A stretch of DNA of 64,000 bases, from the NCBI RefSeq assembly GCF_000025565.1, contig NC_014121.1:3720001-3784000 (forward strand), in the 5' to 3' direction. Position 1 is the stretch's first letter. Every line of letters begins with the position of its first letter. The notes beneath the pieces were generated by a model. The model saw nothing but the letters and a program-made list of their open reading frames with translations. It was not told the DNA's origin and did no database searches. Of the stretch, positions 42,515-55,400 are shown piece after piece. This DNA is from Enterobacter cloacae subsp. cloacae ATCC 13047 (GTDB lineage: Bacteria; Pseudomonadota; Gammaproteobacteria; Enterobacterales; Enterobacteriaceae). The position numbers and the translations under genes are program-made.

Positions 42515-42886
42515 ATCTCAATTTCCTCTGTATTCGCGCAGGACGCGAGACAAACACAATGCTGATATTTTACGCCCCGATGCAGACGCTCTCCAGCCGT
42601 TAATGGCGCAAAACGGGATAAGTGACCAATATCACACTAAAAAATGATCTAAAACAAAATTCGCCCTTTTGGGTGAGTCGTGATGGTCACATTTTTGCCA
42701 ACCAGATCTCGTTTCAAGAAACATGTTTGAAAATATTAATAAACAAACTTGCAACATTCTAGCTGGTCAGACCTATACTCTGGCCACTGGTCTGATTTGT
42801 AAGTCATACCTCAGACCCTACACTTCGCGCTCCTGTTACGGTATGTAACAATTATTGAATAAAAATAACTCAATGAGGTTATGGTC
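42515..42886. promoter_or_regulatory. yfcZ-fadL divergent intergenic region with two FadR sites
   Basis: The 372-bp non-coding region carries two tandem FadR-like boxes, AGCTGGTCAGACCTATA (42761-42777) and CACTGGTCTGATTTGTA (42785-42801), upstream of a roughly 80-base fadL leader. Two FadR sites control fadL in E. coli. The remaining upstream part is AT-rich and contains no convincing gene. Confidence 0.82.
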
Positions 42887-44209
42887 ATGAGCCAGAAAAC
42901 CCTGTTCAACAAGACTGCGCTGGCAGTCGCAGTGGCAATCGTCTCTACGTCCGCCTGGTCAGCGGGCTTCCAGTTAAACGAATTTTCTTCCTCTGGCCTT
43001 GGCCGTGCGTATTCCGGGGAAGGTGCAATTGCTGATGATGCAGGTAACGCCAGTCGTAACCCTGCGCTGATCATGATGTTTGATCGCCCAACGTTCTCAG
43101 CGGGCGCCATCTTTGTTGATCCGGGTGTGGATATTACGGGCCGTTCCCCAAGCGGAGCCAGCCTGAATTCCGATAACATCGCGCCAACGGCATGGGTGCC
43201 AAACCTGCACTTCGTCGCGCCAATCAACGACCAGTTTGGCTGGGGTGCATCCGTAACCTCTAACTATGGTTTAGCGACCGAGTTTAATAACGACTACGCA
43301 GCAGGAGCCTATGGCGGTAAAACCGACCTTGAGACTCTGAACCTGAACCTGAGCGGTGCTTACCGTCTGAACAGTAACTGGAGCTTCGGCGTTGGCTTTG
43401 ATGCCGTTTACGCTAAAGCGAAAATCGAACGTTACGCGGGCGATCTCGGCAAAATCGTTGCGGGCTCCGGCGCACTGCCCCCGCCTCTGGCACAACAGGT
43501 TGCAGGGATCCCGGCAGACACCCAGATCGCCTATCTGAAGGGTGACGAGTGGGGCTTTGGCTGGAACGCCGGTATCCTTTATGAACTCGATAAAAACAAC
43601 CGTTACGGTTTCACCTACCGTTCCGAAGTGAAAATCGACTTTGACGGCGACTACAAGAGCAGCCTGCCTTCTGCTTATAACCAGATCCTCGGCACCTTCG
43701 GCCTGCCAATGGGCACCGATGGCCGTACCACTGGCGGTTCTCTGAGTCTGCACTTACCGGAAATGTGGGAATTGTCCGGTTATAACCGCGTGGCACCACA
43801 GTGGGCGATTCACTATAGCCTGACCTACACCAGCTGGAGCCAGTTCCAGGAGCTGAAAGCGACCAACAGCAAAGGCGACACGCTGTTCTATAAAGATGAA
43901 AGCTTCCGTGATGCCTACCGCATCGCGCTGGGTACCACCTACTATATGGATGACAACTGGACGTTCCGTACCGGTATTGCCTTCGATGATAGCCCGGTTC
44001 CGGCTGACAAACGTTCTATCTCCATTCCGGATCAGGACCGCTTCTGGCTGAGCGCCGGTGCGACCTATGCATTCAACAAAGATGCCTCTGTCGATGCAGG
44101 TGTTTCGTATATGCACGGTCAAAAAGTCAGCTTCAAGGAAGGTCCGTATGAGTTCTCTTCCGAAGGTAAAGCCTGGCTGTATGGCCTGAACTTCAACTAC
44201 GCGTTCTAA
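42887..44209 (+). CDS. fadL: Long-chain fatty acid outer membrane transporter
   Basis: An outer-membrane beta-barrel that passes long-chain fatty acids. The 440 residues start at the ATG at 42887 ([16 protein letters not shown]); another ATG two codons earlier stands too close to the GAGG ribosome site. The signal peptide ends at SAWSA, and the mature start [20 protein letters not shown] is the hatch domain. The C-terminus ends in Phe (NFNYAF), typical of OM barrels. The loop around 43450-43540 ([13 protein letters not shown]) differs from E. coli. Confidence 0.97.
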   Translation: MSQKTLFNKTALAVAVAIVSTSAWSAGFQLNEFSSSGLGRAYSGEGAIADDAGNASRNPALIMMFDRPTFSAGAIFVDPGVDITGRSPSGASLNSDNIAPTAWVPNLHFVAPINDQFGWGASVTSNYGLATEFNNDYAAGAYGGKTDLETLNLNLSGAYRLNSNWSFGVGFDAVYAKAKIERYAGDLGKIVAGSGALPPPLAQQVAGIPADTQIAYLKGDEWGFGWNAGILYELDKNNRYGFTYRSEVKIDFDGDYKSSLPSAYNQILGTFGLPMGTDGRTTGGSLSLHLPEMWELSGYNRVAPQWAIHYSLTYTSWSQFQELKATNSKGDTLFYKDESFRDAYRIALGTTYYMDDNWTFRTGIAFDDSPVPADKRSISIPDQDRFWLSAGATYAFNKDASVDAGVSYMHGQKVSFKEGPYEFSSEGKAWLYGLNFNYAF

Positions 44210-44223
44210 TTCGCGCAGGGATC

Positions 44224-44252
44224 AAAAAAGGTGAGCATCGCTCACCTTTTTT
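44224..44252. terminator. Bidirectional terminator between fadL and mlaA
   Basis: A 7-bp stem GGTGAGC/GCTCACC with loop ATC lies between six A and six T residues, so it serves both convergent genes. Confidence 0.92.
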
Positions 44253-44254
44253 AT

Positions 44255-45007
44255 TTATTCCGAATCGATATCTTTTAATTCGTTCTCGATTGCCTTCGCG
44301 TTTGGATTCTCTTCCGGCTTCAGCTTGCCACCATTGGCAATAAAGTCATGATTCTGGAAGTAAGCTTCACGCACCATGATGTATGGATCGGAAGACTGAC
44401 GCAGCAGACCGTCGGAATCGAGCAGTTGTGCACGTGTTTCAATCCCTTCTACCGTCCATTTACCAATCGACAGCGGCCAGGTCAGCCACGAAAGAACCGG
44501 ATACAGCGTATCCACCATATCACCGCCATCATCACGCACGGTGAAGCTGCCATAGAACGGCAGATGAACGTAAGGGCCGTAACCGACGCCATAATGACCC
44601 AGCGTACTCCCGAAGCGGTGCGGCTGTTCACGCTGCAGTTTCGGGTTCGCCATGCCGGCGACATCGATAAAGCCCCCCATCCCCAGCAGGGAGTTCAGGA
44701 AGAAGCGAGTAAAGTGCACCATCCCCTGATACGGATCGCCTTGCAGGAAGTAGTTGACCATCACCGCTGGCTCTTCAAGGTTACTGGTGAAATTGCTCAA
44801 CCCGTTACGCGCAGGCTGGGGAACATAATCACGCCATGCAACCGCCACCGGGCGAACCACATACGGATCCAGCACGTTATAGTTGAAGCTATACATTGAG
44901 CGGTTAAATCCTTCGAGAGGATCGGAGCGTCCCGTTTGCTCCCCGGAGCTGGCGCAGCCCACAAGCATCGTCGCGCCCAGCGCAAGCGCCGACAGCCGAA
45001 GTTTCAT
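44255..45007 (-). CDS. mlaA: Outer-membrane lipid asymmetry lipoprotein MlaA
   Basis: The 250-residue lipoprotein (VacJ) has a signal peptide with lipobox LVGC. MlaA sits with OmpC/F in the outer membrane and removes surface phospholipids through the Mla pathway. The ATG 45007 gives the E. coli length; the upstream 32-codon frame extension is not conserved. DPLEGFNRSMYSFNYNVLD is the family hallmark. Confidence 0.97.
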   Translation of the reverse strand: MKLRLSALALGATMLVGCASSGEQTGRSDPLEGFNRSMYSFNYNVLDPYVVRPVAVAWRDYVPQPARNGLSNFTSNLEEPAVMVNYFLQGDPYQGMVHFTRFFLNSLLGMGGFIDVAGMANPKLQREQPHRFGSTLGHYGVGYGPYVHLPFYGSFTVRDDGGDMVDTLYPVLSWLTWPLSIGKWTVEGIETRAQLLDSDGLLRQSSDPYIMVREAYFQNHDFIANGGKLKPEENPNAKAIENELKDIDSE

Positions 45008-45322
45008 AAAATTCTCCCTGTTCAGTATGGCTATCGTTGATTGCCATCCGTAACGGAGCATTTGATGCTCCGTCTGTAAACGTGCAAGTGATTGTATCAG
45101 CACGTTTACCGATGTCTATGAGCACAATTACGGGCAGTAACCACCGTCACTCTGATCTCAGCATAGCCTGTCTTTTAGAATTCGTTTCGCTGGCAATTTT
45201 ATAATGGCTTTGAATGAGATGTCTCACCTTTGTTGCCATTACCCTCACTTTAAGAGCATCCCCACGGGCATTTTGTTAAAAGCCGCTACGCTTAAAAGAA
45301 AGAACACCCAACTGGAGCGGTT

Positions 45323-46252
45323 ATGAAAGACGTGGGCGAAGAGAAAATTGGCGAGAGCAATGAAGAACTTGAAATTGAGAGCGAGGAAAAAGAGCGCGGT
45401 GAAAAGATAGAGATTGATGAAGATCGCCTTCCCTCCCGCGCGATGGCGATCCATGAACATATCCGTCAGGATGGAGAAAAGGAGATGGAGCGCGATGCCA
45501 TGGCCCTGCTGTGGTCCGCTATCGCGGCAGGCCTCTCCATGGGGGCATCGTTACTTGCGAAGGGTATTTTCCATGTGCAGCTTGAAGGTGTACCCGGTGG
45601 CTTTTTGCTGGAGAACCTGGGCTACACCTTCGGCTTTATCATCGTCATTATGGCCCGCCAGCAGCTTTTTACTGAAAACACGGTCACCGCCGTTCTGCCG
45701 GTCATGCAAAACCCGACCCTGGGTAACTTTGGCTTACTGATGCGTCTGTGGAGCGTGGTCCTGCTGGGCAACCTCATCGGCACGGGTATCGCCGCCTGGG
45801 CGTTTGAATATATGCCGATATTTGATGAACCCACCCGGGATGCGTTTGTGAAAATCGGTATGGATGTGATGAAAAACACGCCCGTGGAGATGTTCTCTAA
45901 CGCCATTATCTCTGGCTGGATTATCGCGACAATGGTCTGGATGTTCCCGTCTGCAGGCAGCGCCAAAATTGTGGTAATCATATTAATGACGTGGCTGATT
46001 GCGCTGGCCGACACCACCCATATCGTGGTGGGTACTGTAGAAATCCTCTATCTGGTGTTTAACGGCACGCTTCACTGGACCGATTTCTTCTGGCCATTTG
46101 CACTGCCCACGCTTGCGGGCAACATCTGCGGCGGAACCTTTATTTTTGCGCTGTTGAGTCATGCCCAGATCCGTAACGACATGTCTAATAAGCGTAAAGC
46201 CGAGCTGAAAGCGCAGGAAAATGATGAAAAGTCGGCAAATAAATCGGCCTGA
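45323..46252 (+). CDS. yfdC: Formate/nitrite transporter family protein YfdC
   Basis: The 309-residue FNT-family inner-membrane channel has about six hydrophobic segments (residues 60-290) after a long charged N-terminus rich in Glu and Lys (EEKERGEKIEIDEDR) that may be coiled coil. The substrate is unknown. The 315-bp gap to mlaA shows no other gene. It keeps its E. coli position beside argW. Confidence 0.94.
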   Translation: MKDVGEEKIGESNEELEIESEEKERGEKIEIDEDRLPSRAMAIHEHIRQDGEKEMERDAMALLWSAIAAGLSMGASLLAKGIFHVQLEGVPGGFLLENLGYTFGFIIVIMARQQLFTENTVTAVLPVMQNPTLGNFGLLMRLWSVVLLGNLIGTGIAAWAFEYMPIFDEPTRDAFVKIGMDVMKNTPVEMFSNAIISGWIIATMVWMFPSAGSAKIVVIILMTWLIALADTTHIVVGTVEILYLVFNGTLHWTDFFWPFALPTLAGNICGGTFIFALLSHAQIRNDMSNKRKAELKAQENDEKSANKSA

Positions 46253-46327
46253 ATGGTGACTCTTTGAGCAGTCGGGCGGCAATGCGCTTAACGCAAAGTG
46301 TAAATAACGGTATACTCGTGCCGCCTC

Positions 46328-46402
46328 GTCCCCTTAGTTAAATGGATATAACGAGCCCCTCCTAAGGGCTAGTTGCAGGTTCGATTCCTGCAGGGGACAC
46401 CA
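46328..46402 (+). tRNA. argW: tRNA-Arg (anticodon CCU)
   Basis: The complete cloverleaf starts GTCCCCT and its acceptor pairs with AGGGGAC. The anticodon arm CCCCTCCTAAGGGC gives anticodon CCU, the T-arm is GCAGGTTCGATTCCTGC, and CCA is encoded at 46400-46402. The position after yfdC and the sequence match argW, a frequent attachment site for P4-type integrases. Confidence 0.97.
46383..46402 (+). other. Inferred attL core at the 3' end of argW
   Basis: The tRNA 3' end (GATTCCTGCAGGGGACACCA) is the usual crossover sequence for argW-specific integrases, and an integrase gene follows 175 bp later. No second copy is found in this window, so attR must be outside or lost. Confidence 0.65.
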
Positions 46403-46524
46403 GATATAACTCTCCTGATGTCTACCGAATTCAATAAAAACCTTTTATAATCAGCCATAACCCCTCTTCTCAGGCTATGCGACGTCAACTGAAGTCTACC
46501 CATATCTACGTGAATCAATAAACG

Positions 46525-46578
46525 TTTGGGGGCCTAAGTGGGGGCTTATCCTGTTCAACGGAAAATGAGGCCCCCAAA
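46525..46578 (+). promoter_or_regulatory. Inverted repeat covering the integrase ribosome site
   Basis: TTTGGGGGCCT (46525-46535) is a perfect 11-bp inverse of AGGCCCCCAAA (46568-46578). The right arm contains the only AGG near the start and the A of the ATG, so a hairpin would hide the ribosome site. A second G-run (46539-46544) could compete for the same C-run. Alternatively these are DNA sites for Int or an excisionase. Confidence 0.55.
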
Positions 46579-47777
46579 TGCCACTGAATGCTCGTCAGGT
46601 CGAGACTGCAAAGCCCAGAGATAAAGCCTATAAACTCGCTGATGGCGGAGGGCTCTATCTCATGGTCAATACTAACGGTTCAAAGTACTGGCGAATGAAG
46701 TATCGATTTGCCGGTAAAGAGAAAAAACTCTCGTTCGGAACCTATCCTGACATCTCACTTGCGGAAGCCCGCACTAAGCGCGATGAAGCGAGAAAAACAT
46801 TGGCAAATGATAAAGATCCCGGTGAAGTTAAAAAAGCCGAACTACTTGCCCAAAAACTATCGGTTACGAATACTTTTGAAGCGATAGCGGTTGAGTGGTA
46901 CAACGCAAAAGTTTCTGGCTGGTCAAAAAACTACGCTGACTATGTTAACCGGGCCTTCAAAAACAATGTATTTCCCTTTGTTGGATCGCAGCCGGTTAAT
47001 GAGATAAAGCCACTGGAGCTTCTGTCTGTATTGCAGCGTATGGAAAAGCGAGGTGCGCCGGAGCTTGCCAGTAAAGTGCGCCAACGTTGTAGCGAAGTGT
47101 TCCGTTACGCTATTGTTACTGGCCGAGCCGAGTACAACCCTGCGGCTGATCTTGGTAGTGCTTTACAGGGGTACGAGAAACAACATTATCCCTTTCTTAC
47201 TGCTGCTGAGCTACCCGAGTTTTTACAAAAGCTTTCACAATACACCGGCAGTCTAGTAACGCTTCTGGCGACCCGACTACTCATGCTTACGGGCTTACGA
47301 ACCGTCGAATTACGTATGGCAGAATGGAGTGAAATCGACTTCGAAAACCATATCTGGGAAATACCGAAAAGTAGAATGAAGATGAGGCGACCCCACATAG
47401 TGCCCCTTTCTGCTCAATCCTTAGCAGCACTTCGGCAACTAAAGCAATTGACCGGTACTTACCAGTTTATCTTTGCAGGTCGAAACGATGTTAATAAACC
47501 AATGAGCGAAGCCAGCATCAATATGGTTATTAAAAGGATTGGTTACGATAAGAGAGCAACCGGACATGGTTTTCGTCACACCATGAGCACAATCTTGCAT
47601 GAGGAAGGATTCAACACTGCTTGGATTGAGACCCAGCTCGCGCATGTGGACAAGAACGCGATTCGCGGGACCTATAACCATGCGCAGTATCTTGAAGGGA
47701 GGAAAGAGATGATGCAGTGGTATGGGGACTATTTGGATGGATTGCGATTGGATGGAAACGTTGCCAGAGTTAGTTAA
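46578..47777 (+). CDS. P4-type tyrosine recombinase (integrase)
   Basis: The 399-residue site-specific recombinase has an N-terminal DUF4102 arm-binding domain (residues 1-85, KLADGGGLYLMVNTNGSKYW), a core-binding SAM-like domain (about 98-180) and a C-terminal catalytic domain with R241 (LTGLRTVEL), H330-R333 (GHGFRHT), H356 and the tyrosine in RGTYNHAQY. It appears intact. Directly next to argW, it is the likely enzyme that inserted this island. Confidence 0.94.
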   Translation: MPLNARQVETAKPRDKAYKLADGGGLYLMVNTNGSKYWRMKYRFAGKEKKLSFGTYPDISLAEARTKRDEARKTLANDKDPGEVKKAELLAQKLSVTNTFEAIAVEWYNAKVSGWSKNYADYVNRAFKNNVFPFVGSQPVNEIKPLELLSVLQRMEKRGAPELASKVRQRCSEVFRYAIVTGRAEYNPAADLGSALQGYEKQHYPFLTAAELPEFLQKLSQYTGSLVTLLATRLLMLTGLRTVELRMAEWSEIDFENHIWEIPKSRMKMRRPHIVPLSAQSLAALRQLKQLTGTYQFIFAGRNDVNKPMSEASINMVIKRIGYDKRATGHGFRHTMSTILHEEGFNTAWIETQLAHVDKNAIRGTYNHAQYLEGRKEMMQWYGDYLDGLRLDGNVARVS

Positions 47778-47824
47778 TGAAGAGCCGATTCGAGTTCGGC
47801 CTTCGCACCAACAGTATGTAAATA

Positions 47825-47847
47825 GACCTCAACTGAGGTCTTTTTTT
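47825..47847 (+). terminator. Terminator after the integrase gene
   Basis: GACCTC/GAGGTC form a short stem followed by seven T (47841-47847), about 50 bp after the integrase stop. Confidence 0.8.
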
Positions 47848-47857
47848 ATGCCTAAAA

Positions 47858-48145
47858 TGAATCGCCACGGGTTTAACAGACACCTCAGAGTCATTTAAGA
47901 TGGCTTAAAGAGAGGTGCCCATGAGCGGTAAGCGTTATCCCGAAGAGTTTAAAACTGAAGCAGTCAAACAGGTTGTTGATCGCGGTTATTCTGTTTCCAG
48001 CGTTGCAACACGTCTCGATATCACCACCCACAGCCTTTATGCATGGATAAAGAAGTACGGTCCGGATTCTTCCACTAATAAAGAACAGTCAGATGCTCAG
48101 GCCGAGATCCGCCGTCTCCAGAAAGAGCTGAAACGGGTTACCGGT
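47858..48145 (+). mobile_element. IS3-family remnant, left end with 5' part of orfA
   Basis: The left end looks like an IS3-family terminal repeat (TGAATCGCCACGGGTTTAAC). A ribosome site AGAGAGG precedes the orfA start at 47921 (MSGKRYPEEFKTEAVKQV), an HTH of the IS3-type OrfA, and a leucine-zipper-like stretch (EIRRLQKELKRVT). At about 48143-48145 the frame runs into unrelated sequence, so the rest of the element is missing. Confidence 0.85.
47921..48145 (+). pseudogene. IS3-family transposase OrfA, 3'-truncated
   Basis: About 75 N-terminal codons of an IS3-family OrfA, with the DNA-binding helix-turn-helix (VVDRGYSVSSVATRLDITTH, YAWIKKYG) complete. After KELKRVT the similarity stops and 22 foreign codons lead to a stop at 48211. 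No matching orfB is found downstream, so it is non-functional. Confidence 0.82.
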
Positions 48146-48315
48146 AATGCTGTCAACCTGTTGATGACTATTTTAATCTGTAGTCATTCAATCCTTGTAA
48201 CATCAGGATGATCCTGGTGTCAGTGAAAATACGAAATCAACACGTTGGTATCATTACCCACCTGTGAACTGACGTCGGCATTTTGAATCTCACTTCGGCG
48301 TGCCCCCTCCGAATG
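48146..48315. other. Junction segment between the IS remnant and lacI
   Basis: About 170 bp with no gene I can recognise. Its left edge, 48143-48165, resembles an IS1-family end (see findings). The right part joins the lacI promoter, with E. coli-like sequence beginning near 48311 (GAATGGCGCAAAAC). Confidence 0.5.
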
Positions 48316-48344
48316 GCGCAAAACATTTCGTGGTATGGCATGAT
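48316..48344 (+). promoter_or_regulatory. lacI promoter
   Basis: -35 GCGCAA (48316-48321) and -10 CATGAT (48339-48344) with 17-bp spacing are the weak wild-type lacI elements. The -35 is not the stronger lacIq form GTGCAA. Confidence 0.88.
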
Positions 48345-48378
48345 AGCACCCGAAGAGAGTCAATTCAGGGTGGTAAAT

Positions 48379-49461
48379 GTGAAACCAGTAACGCTATACG
48401 ATGTCGCAGAGTATGCCGGTGTCTCTTATCAGACCGTTTCCCGCGTGGTGAACCAGGCCAGCCACGTCTCTGCGAAAACGCGGGAAAAGGTGGAAGCGGC
48501 GATGGCGCAGCTGAACTACATTCCCAACCGCGTGGCACAACAACTGGCGGGGAAACAGTCGTTGCTGATTGGCGTTGCTACCTCCAGTCTGGCCCTGCAC
48601 GCGCCGTCGCAAATTGTCGCGGCGATTAAATCTCGCGCCGATCAACTGGGTGCCAGCGTGGTGGTGTCGATGGTAGAACGAAGCGGCGTCGAAGCCTGTA
48701 AAGCGGCGGTGCACAATCTTCTCGCGCAACGCGTCAGTGGGCTGATCATTAACTATCCGCTGGATGACCAGGATGCCATTGCTGTGGAAGCTGCCTGCGC
48801 TAATGTTCCGGCGTTATTTCTTGATGTCTCTGACCAGACTCCCATCAACAGTATTATTTTCTCCCATGAAGACGGTACGCGACTGGGCGTGGAGCATCTG
48901 GTCGCATTGGGTCACCAGCAAATCGCGCTGTTAGCGGGCCCATTAAGTTCTGTCTCGGCGCGTCTGCGTCTGGCGGGCTGGCATAAATATCTCACTCGCA
49001 ATCAAATTCATCCGATAGCGGAACGGGAAGGCGACTGGAGTGCCATGTCCGGTTTTCAACAAACCATGCAAATGCTAAATGAGGGCATCGTTCCCACTGC
49101 GATGCTGGTTGCCAACGATCAGATGGCGCTGGGCGCAATGCGCGCCATTACCGAGTCCGGGTTGCGCGTTGGTGCGGATATCTCGGTAGTGGGATACGAC
49201 GATACCGAAGACAGCTCGTGTTATATCCCGCCGTTAACCACCATCAAACAGGATTTTCGCCTGCTGGGGCAAACCAGCGTGGACCGCTTGCTGAAACTCT
49301 CTCAGGGCCAGGCGGTGAAGAGCAATCAGCTGTTGCCCGTCTCACTGGTGAAAAGAAAAACCACCCTGGCGCCCAATACGCAAACCACCTCTCCCCGCAC
49401 GTTGGCAGATTCCTTAATGCAGCTGGCACGACAAGTTTCCCGACTTGAAAGCGGGCAGTGA
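48379..49461 (+). CDS. lacI: Lactose operon repressor
   Basis: The 360-residue tetrameric repressor starts at GTG 48379 after GGGTGG, giving the E. coli start (KPVTLYDVAEYAGVSYQTVS). The 31 extra codons upstream in the open frame belong to the promoter. HTH, hinge (NRVAQQLAGKQS), inducer-binding core and the C-terminal tetramerisation helix (LADSLMQLARQVSRLESGQ) are complete. Against the K-12 sequence from memory I count about seven substitutions, none in the recognition helix. It lies directly upstream of the lac promoter. Confidence 0.97.
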   Translation: MKPVTLYDVAEYAGVSYQTVSRVVNQASHVSAKTREKVEAAMAQLNYIPNRVAQQLAGKQSLLIGVATSSLALHAPSQIVAAIKSRADQLGASVVVSMVERSGVEACKAAVHNLLAQRVSGLIINYPLDDQDAIAVEAACANVPALFLDVSDQTPINSIIFSHEDGTRLGVEHLVALGHQQIALLAGPLSSVSARLRLAGWHKYLTRNQIHPIAEREGDWSAMSGFQQTMQMLNEGIVPTAMLVANDQMALGAMRAITESGLRVGADISVVGYDDTEDSSCYIPPLTTIKQDFRLLGQTSVDRLLKLSQGQAVKSNQLLPVSLVKRKTTLAPNTQTTSPRTLADSLMQLARQVSRLESGQ

Positions 49462-49474
49462 GCGCAACGCAATT
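49454..49474 (+). promoter_or_regulatory. lac operator O3
   Basis: GGCAGTGAGCGCAACGCAATT overlaps the lacI stop codon and is identical to E. coli O3 as remembered (this 21-mer is given as 49454-49474). It allows repression looping with O1. Confidence 0.9.
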
Positions 49475-49476
49475 AA

Positions 49477-49492
49477 TGTGAGTCAGCTCACT
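49477..49492 (+). promoter_or_regulatory. CRP site of the lac promoter
   Basis: TGTGAGTCAGCTCACT is the CRP palindrome centred about 61 bp before the expected lacZ transcription start. It differs from K-12 by TGAGTCAGC in place of TGAGTTAGC, which improves the symmetry (TGAGTC against GCTCAC unchanged in the conserved half-sites). Confidence 0.92.
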
Positions 49493-49509
49493 CATTAGGC
49501 ACCCCAGGC

Positions 49510-49539
49510 TTTACACTCTATGTGTCCGGCTCGTATGTT
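49510..49539 (+). promoter_or_regulatory. lacZYA promoter
   Basis: -35 TTTACA (49510-49515) and -10 TATGTT (49534-49539) with 18-bp spacing equal the wild-type lac elements. Some spacer bases differ from K-12. Confidence 0.92.
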
Positions 49540-49545
49540 ATGCGA

Positions 49546-52657
<3,112 letters not shown>

Positions 52658-52663
52658 TAATAA

Positions 52664-53962
<1,299 letters not shown>

Positions 53963-53971
53963 GAAATTAAT

Positions 53972-54001
53972 GTCGGATACGGCGCGAGCGCCTTATCCGA
54001 C
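53972..54001. repeat. REP element between lacY and lacA
   Basis: GTCGGATACGGCGCGAGCGC followed by CTTATCCGAC is the REP unit known at this place in E. coli. It forms a stem-loop that reduces lacA expression. Confidence 0.88.
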
Positions 54002-54027
54002 CAACTTATCAGGACGGAATGTTAAAA

Positions 54028-54189
54028 ATGAACATGTCGATGACAGAAAAAATAAAAGCAGGCAAGCTATTTACCGATATGTGCGAAGGCTTACCTGAAA
54101 AAAGACTTCGTGGGAAAACATTAATGTATGAGTTCAATCACTCGCATCCATCAGAAGTTGAAAAAAGGGTAATGACTCCAACTTATTGA
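54028..54189 (+). pseudogene. lacA: Galactoside acetyltransferase, 3'-truncated by IS1
   Basis: The first 47 codons (MNMSMTEKIKAGKLFTDMCE to SEVEKR) match LacA, which normally has about 203 residues. At 54168 an IS1 end begins and the frame adds six foreign codons (VMTPTY) before TGA at 54187-54189. The left-handed beta-helix with the active-site histidine is lost, so no acetyltransferase is made. Lactose use does not need LacA. Confidence 0.95.
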
Positions 54190-54686
54190 TAGTCTTTTAT
54201 GTTCAGATAATGCCCGATGACCTTGTCATGCAGCTCCACCGATTTTGAGAACGACAGTGACTTCCGTCCCAGCCTTGCCAGATGTTGTCTCAGATTCAGG
54301 TTATGTCGCTCAATGCGCTGAGTGTAACGCTTGCTGATAACGTGCAGCTTTCCCTTCAGGCGGGGTTCATACAGCGGCCAGCCATCCGTCATCCATACCA
54401 CGACCTCAAAGGCCGACAGCAGGCTCAGAAGACGCTCCAGTGTGGCCAGAGTGCGTTCACCGAAGACGTGCGCCACAACCGTCCTCCGTATCCTGTCATA
54501 CGCGTAAAACAGCCAGCGCTGACGTGATTTAGCACCGACGTAGCCCCACTGTTCGTCCATTTCAGCGCAGACAATCACATCACTGCCCGGTTGTATGCGC
54601 GAGGTTACCGACTGCGGCCTGAGTTTTTTAAGTGACGTAAAATCGTGTTGAGGCCAACGCCCATAATGCGGGCGGTTGCCCGGCAT
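54183..54686 (-). CDS. insB: IS1 transposase reading frame InsB
   Basis: The 167-residue C-terminal part of the IS1 DDE transposase; the active product is the InsAB' frameshift fusion. It aligns fully with known InsB ([50 protein letters not shown]). Complete, but the element lacks its other end and promoter. Confidence 0.93.
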   Translation of the reverse strand: MPGNRPHYGRWPQHDFTSLKKLRPQSVTSRIQPGSDVIVCAEMDEQWGYVGAKSRQRWLFYAYDRIRRTVVAHVFGERTLATLERLLSLLSAFEVVVWMTDGWPLYEPRLKGKLHVISKRYTQRIERHNLNLRQHLARLGRKSLSFSKSVELHDKVIGHYLNIKDYQ

Positions 54687-54880
54687 CCAACGCCATTCAT
54701 GGCCATATCAATAATTTTCTGGTGTGTACCGGGCTGAGAGGCGGTGTAAGTGAACTGGAGCTGCCATGTTTTACGGCAGTGAGAGCAGAGATAGCGCTGA
54801 TGTCCGGCAGTGCTTTTGCCGTTACGCACCACGCCTTCAGTAGCGGAGCAGGAAGGACATCTGATGGAAATGGAAGCCAC
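54605..54880 (-). CDS. insA: IS1 reading frame InsA
   Basis: The 91 residues from the GTG start at 54880 include a zinc finger with CPSC...CSHC and the [24 protein letters not shown]. InsA alone represses the IS1 promoter. The coding part is complete, but the sequence directly before the start is from another element, so its own promoter is gone. Confidence 0.88.
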   Translation of the reverse strand: MASISIRCPSCSATEGVVRNGKSTAGHQRYLCSHCRKTWQLQFTYTASQPGTHQKIIDMAMNGVGCRATARIMGVGLNTILRHLKNSGRSR

Positions 54881-54946
54881 CCGCACAGCGCGCTGGGATA
54901 TCACTCCCCGAGGGAATACCGGCAGCGGACATCGTTAACTTAAGAT
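54881..54946 (+). pseudogene. IS3-family transposase OrfB, C-terminal scrap
   Basis: About 20 codons reading [20 protein letters not shown] up to a stop match the C-terminal tail common in IS3-family OrfB proteins. It joins the cut IS1 end without a visible target duplication. Confidence 0.7.
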
Positions 54947-55064
54947 ACAAAAGCTGTTCGGAGATGGAGGGTCAAGATCAGGGTGACCTGCGCCATGATG
55001 TTATCCGAGCCCTGTTTCCTAATCACTACACCGGTATTTGATTACCCAGGTCAACTTCAGGCTG
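54947..55064. other. Non-coding mosaic spacer
   Basis: About 120 bp between the IS3 scrap and the IS66 fragment. No gene or clear repeat is seen; probably terminal sequences of decayed insertion elements. Confidence 0.4.
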
Positions 55065-55389
55065 TTACAGGGACGGCAACCGTGTCAGCACATCCTTGAG
55101 ATAGGCATACGGATCGTGCCCATTATTACGGGCCGACTGGATCAAACTCATGATCGCAGCAGCGCGCTTGAGTATGCGAACCCACGCCGAGCATTTGAGA
55201 AGGCAACGGGATGAACGCTGGCTGGATAGCCGTGGTTTTCTGGGTAGGCAGCCGAATCCATTTGTGATCGAGGTTGGCATTGAGGCTGTAGCCCAAGGCG
55301 ATGTTTGCGATGGAGGCACCGGGTTCAGAACACTCCTGAATGACCTGAGCCTTGAAAGATTTGCTGTAGGTACGGCGCTGAGGGCGCAT
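55065..55389 (-). pseudogene. IS66-family remnant (tnpA start joined to tnpC end)
   Basis: On the minus strand the first part from 55389 reads MRPQRRTYSKSFKAQVIQEC and then NANLDHKWIR, typical of IS66 TnpA/OrfA. The last part, in another frame, reads RAAAIMSLIQSARNNGHDPY and AYLKDVLTRLP, the C-terminus of the IS66 transposase TnpC. Everything between them, including tnpB and most of tnpC, has been deleted (join near 55200). Confidence 0.83.
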
Positions 55390-55400
55390 GGAAAATCCGC

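Larger units (their letters stand above)
54168..54880 (-). mobile_element. IS1-family element, one end lost
   Basis: The end at 54168 (GGTAATGACTCCAACTTATT) matches the IS1 right inverted repeat. insB and insA follow on the minus strand with their usual overlap. Similarity stops directly at the insA start codon (54880), so the left repeat and the promoter, about 50 bp, are missing. The copy should be unable to transpose. It cuts lacA. Confidence 0.94.
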
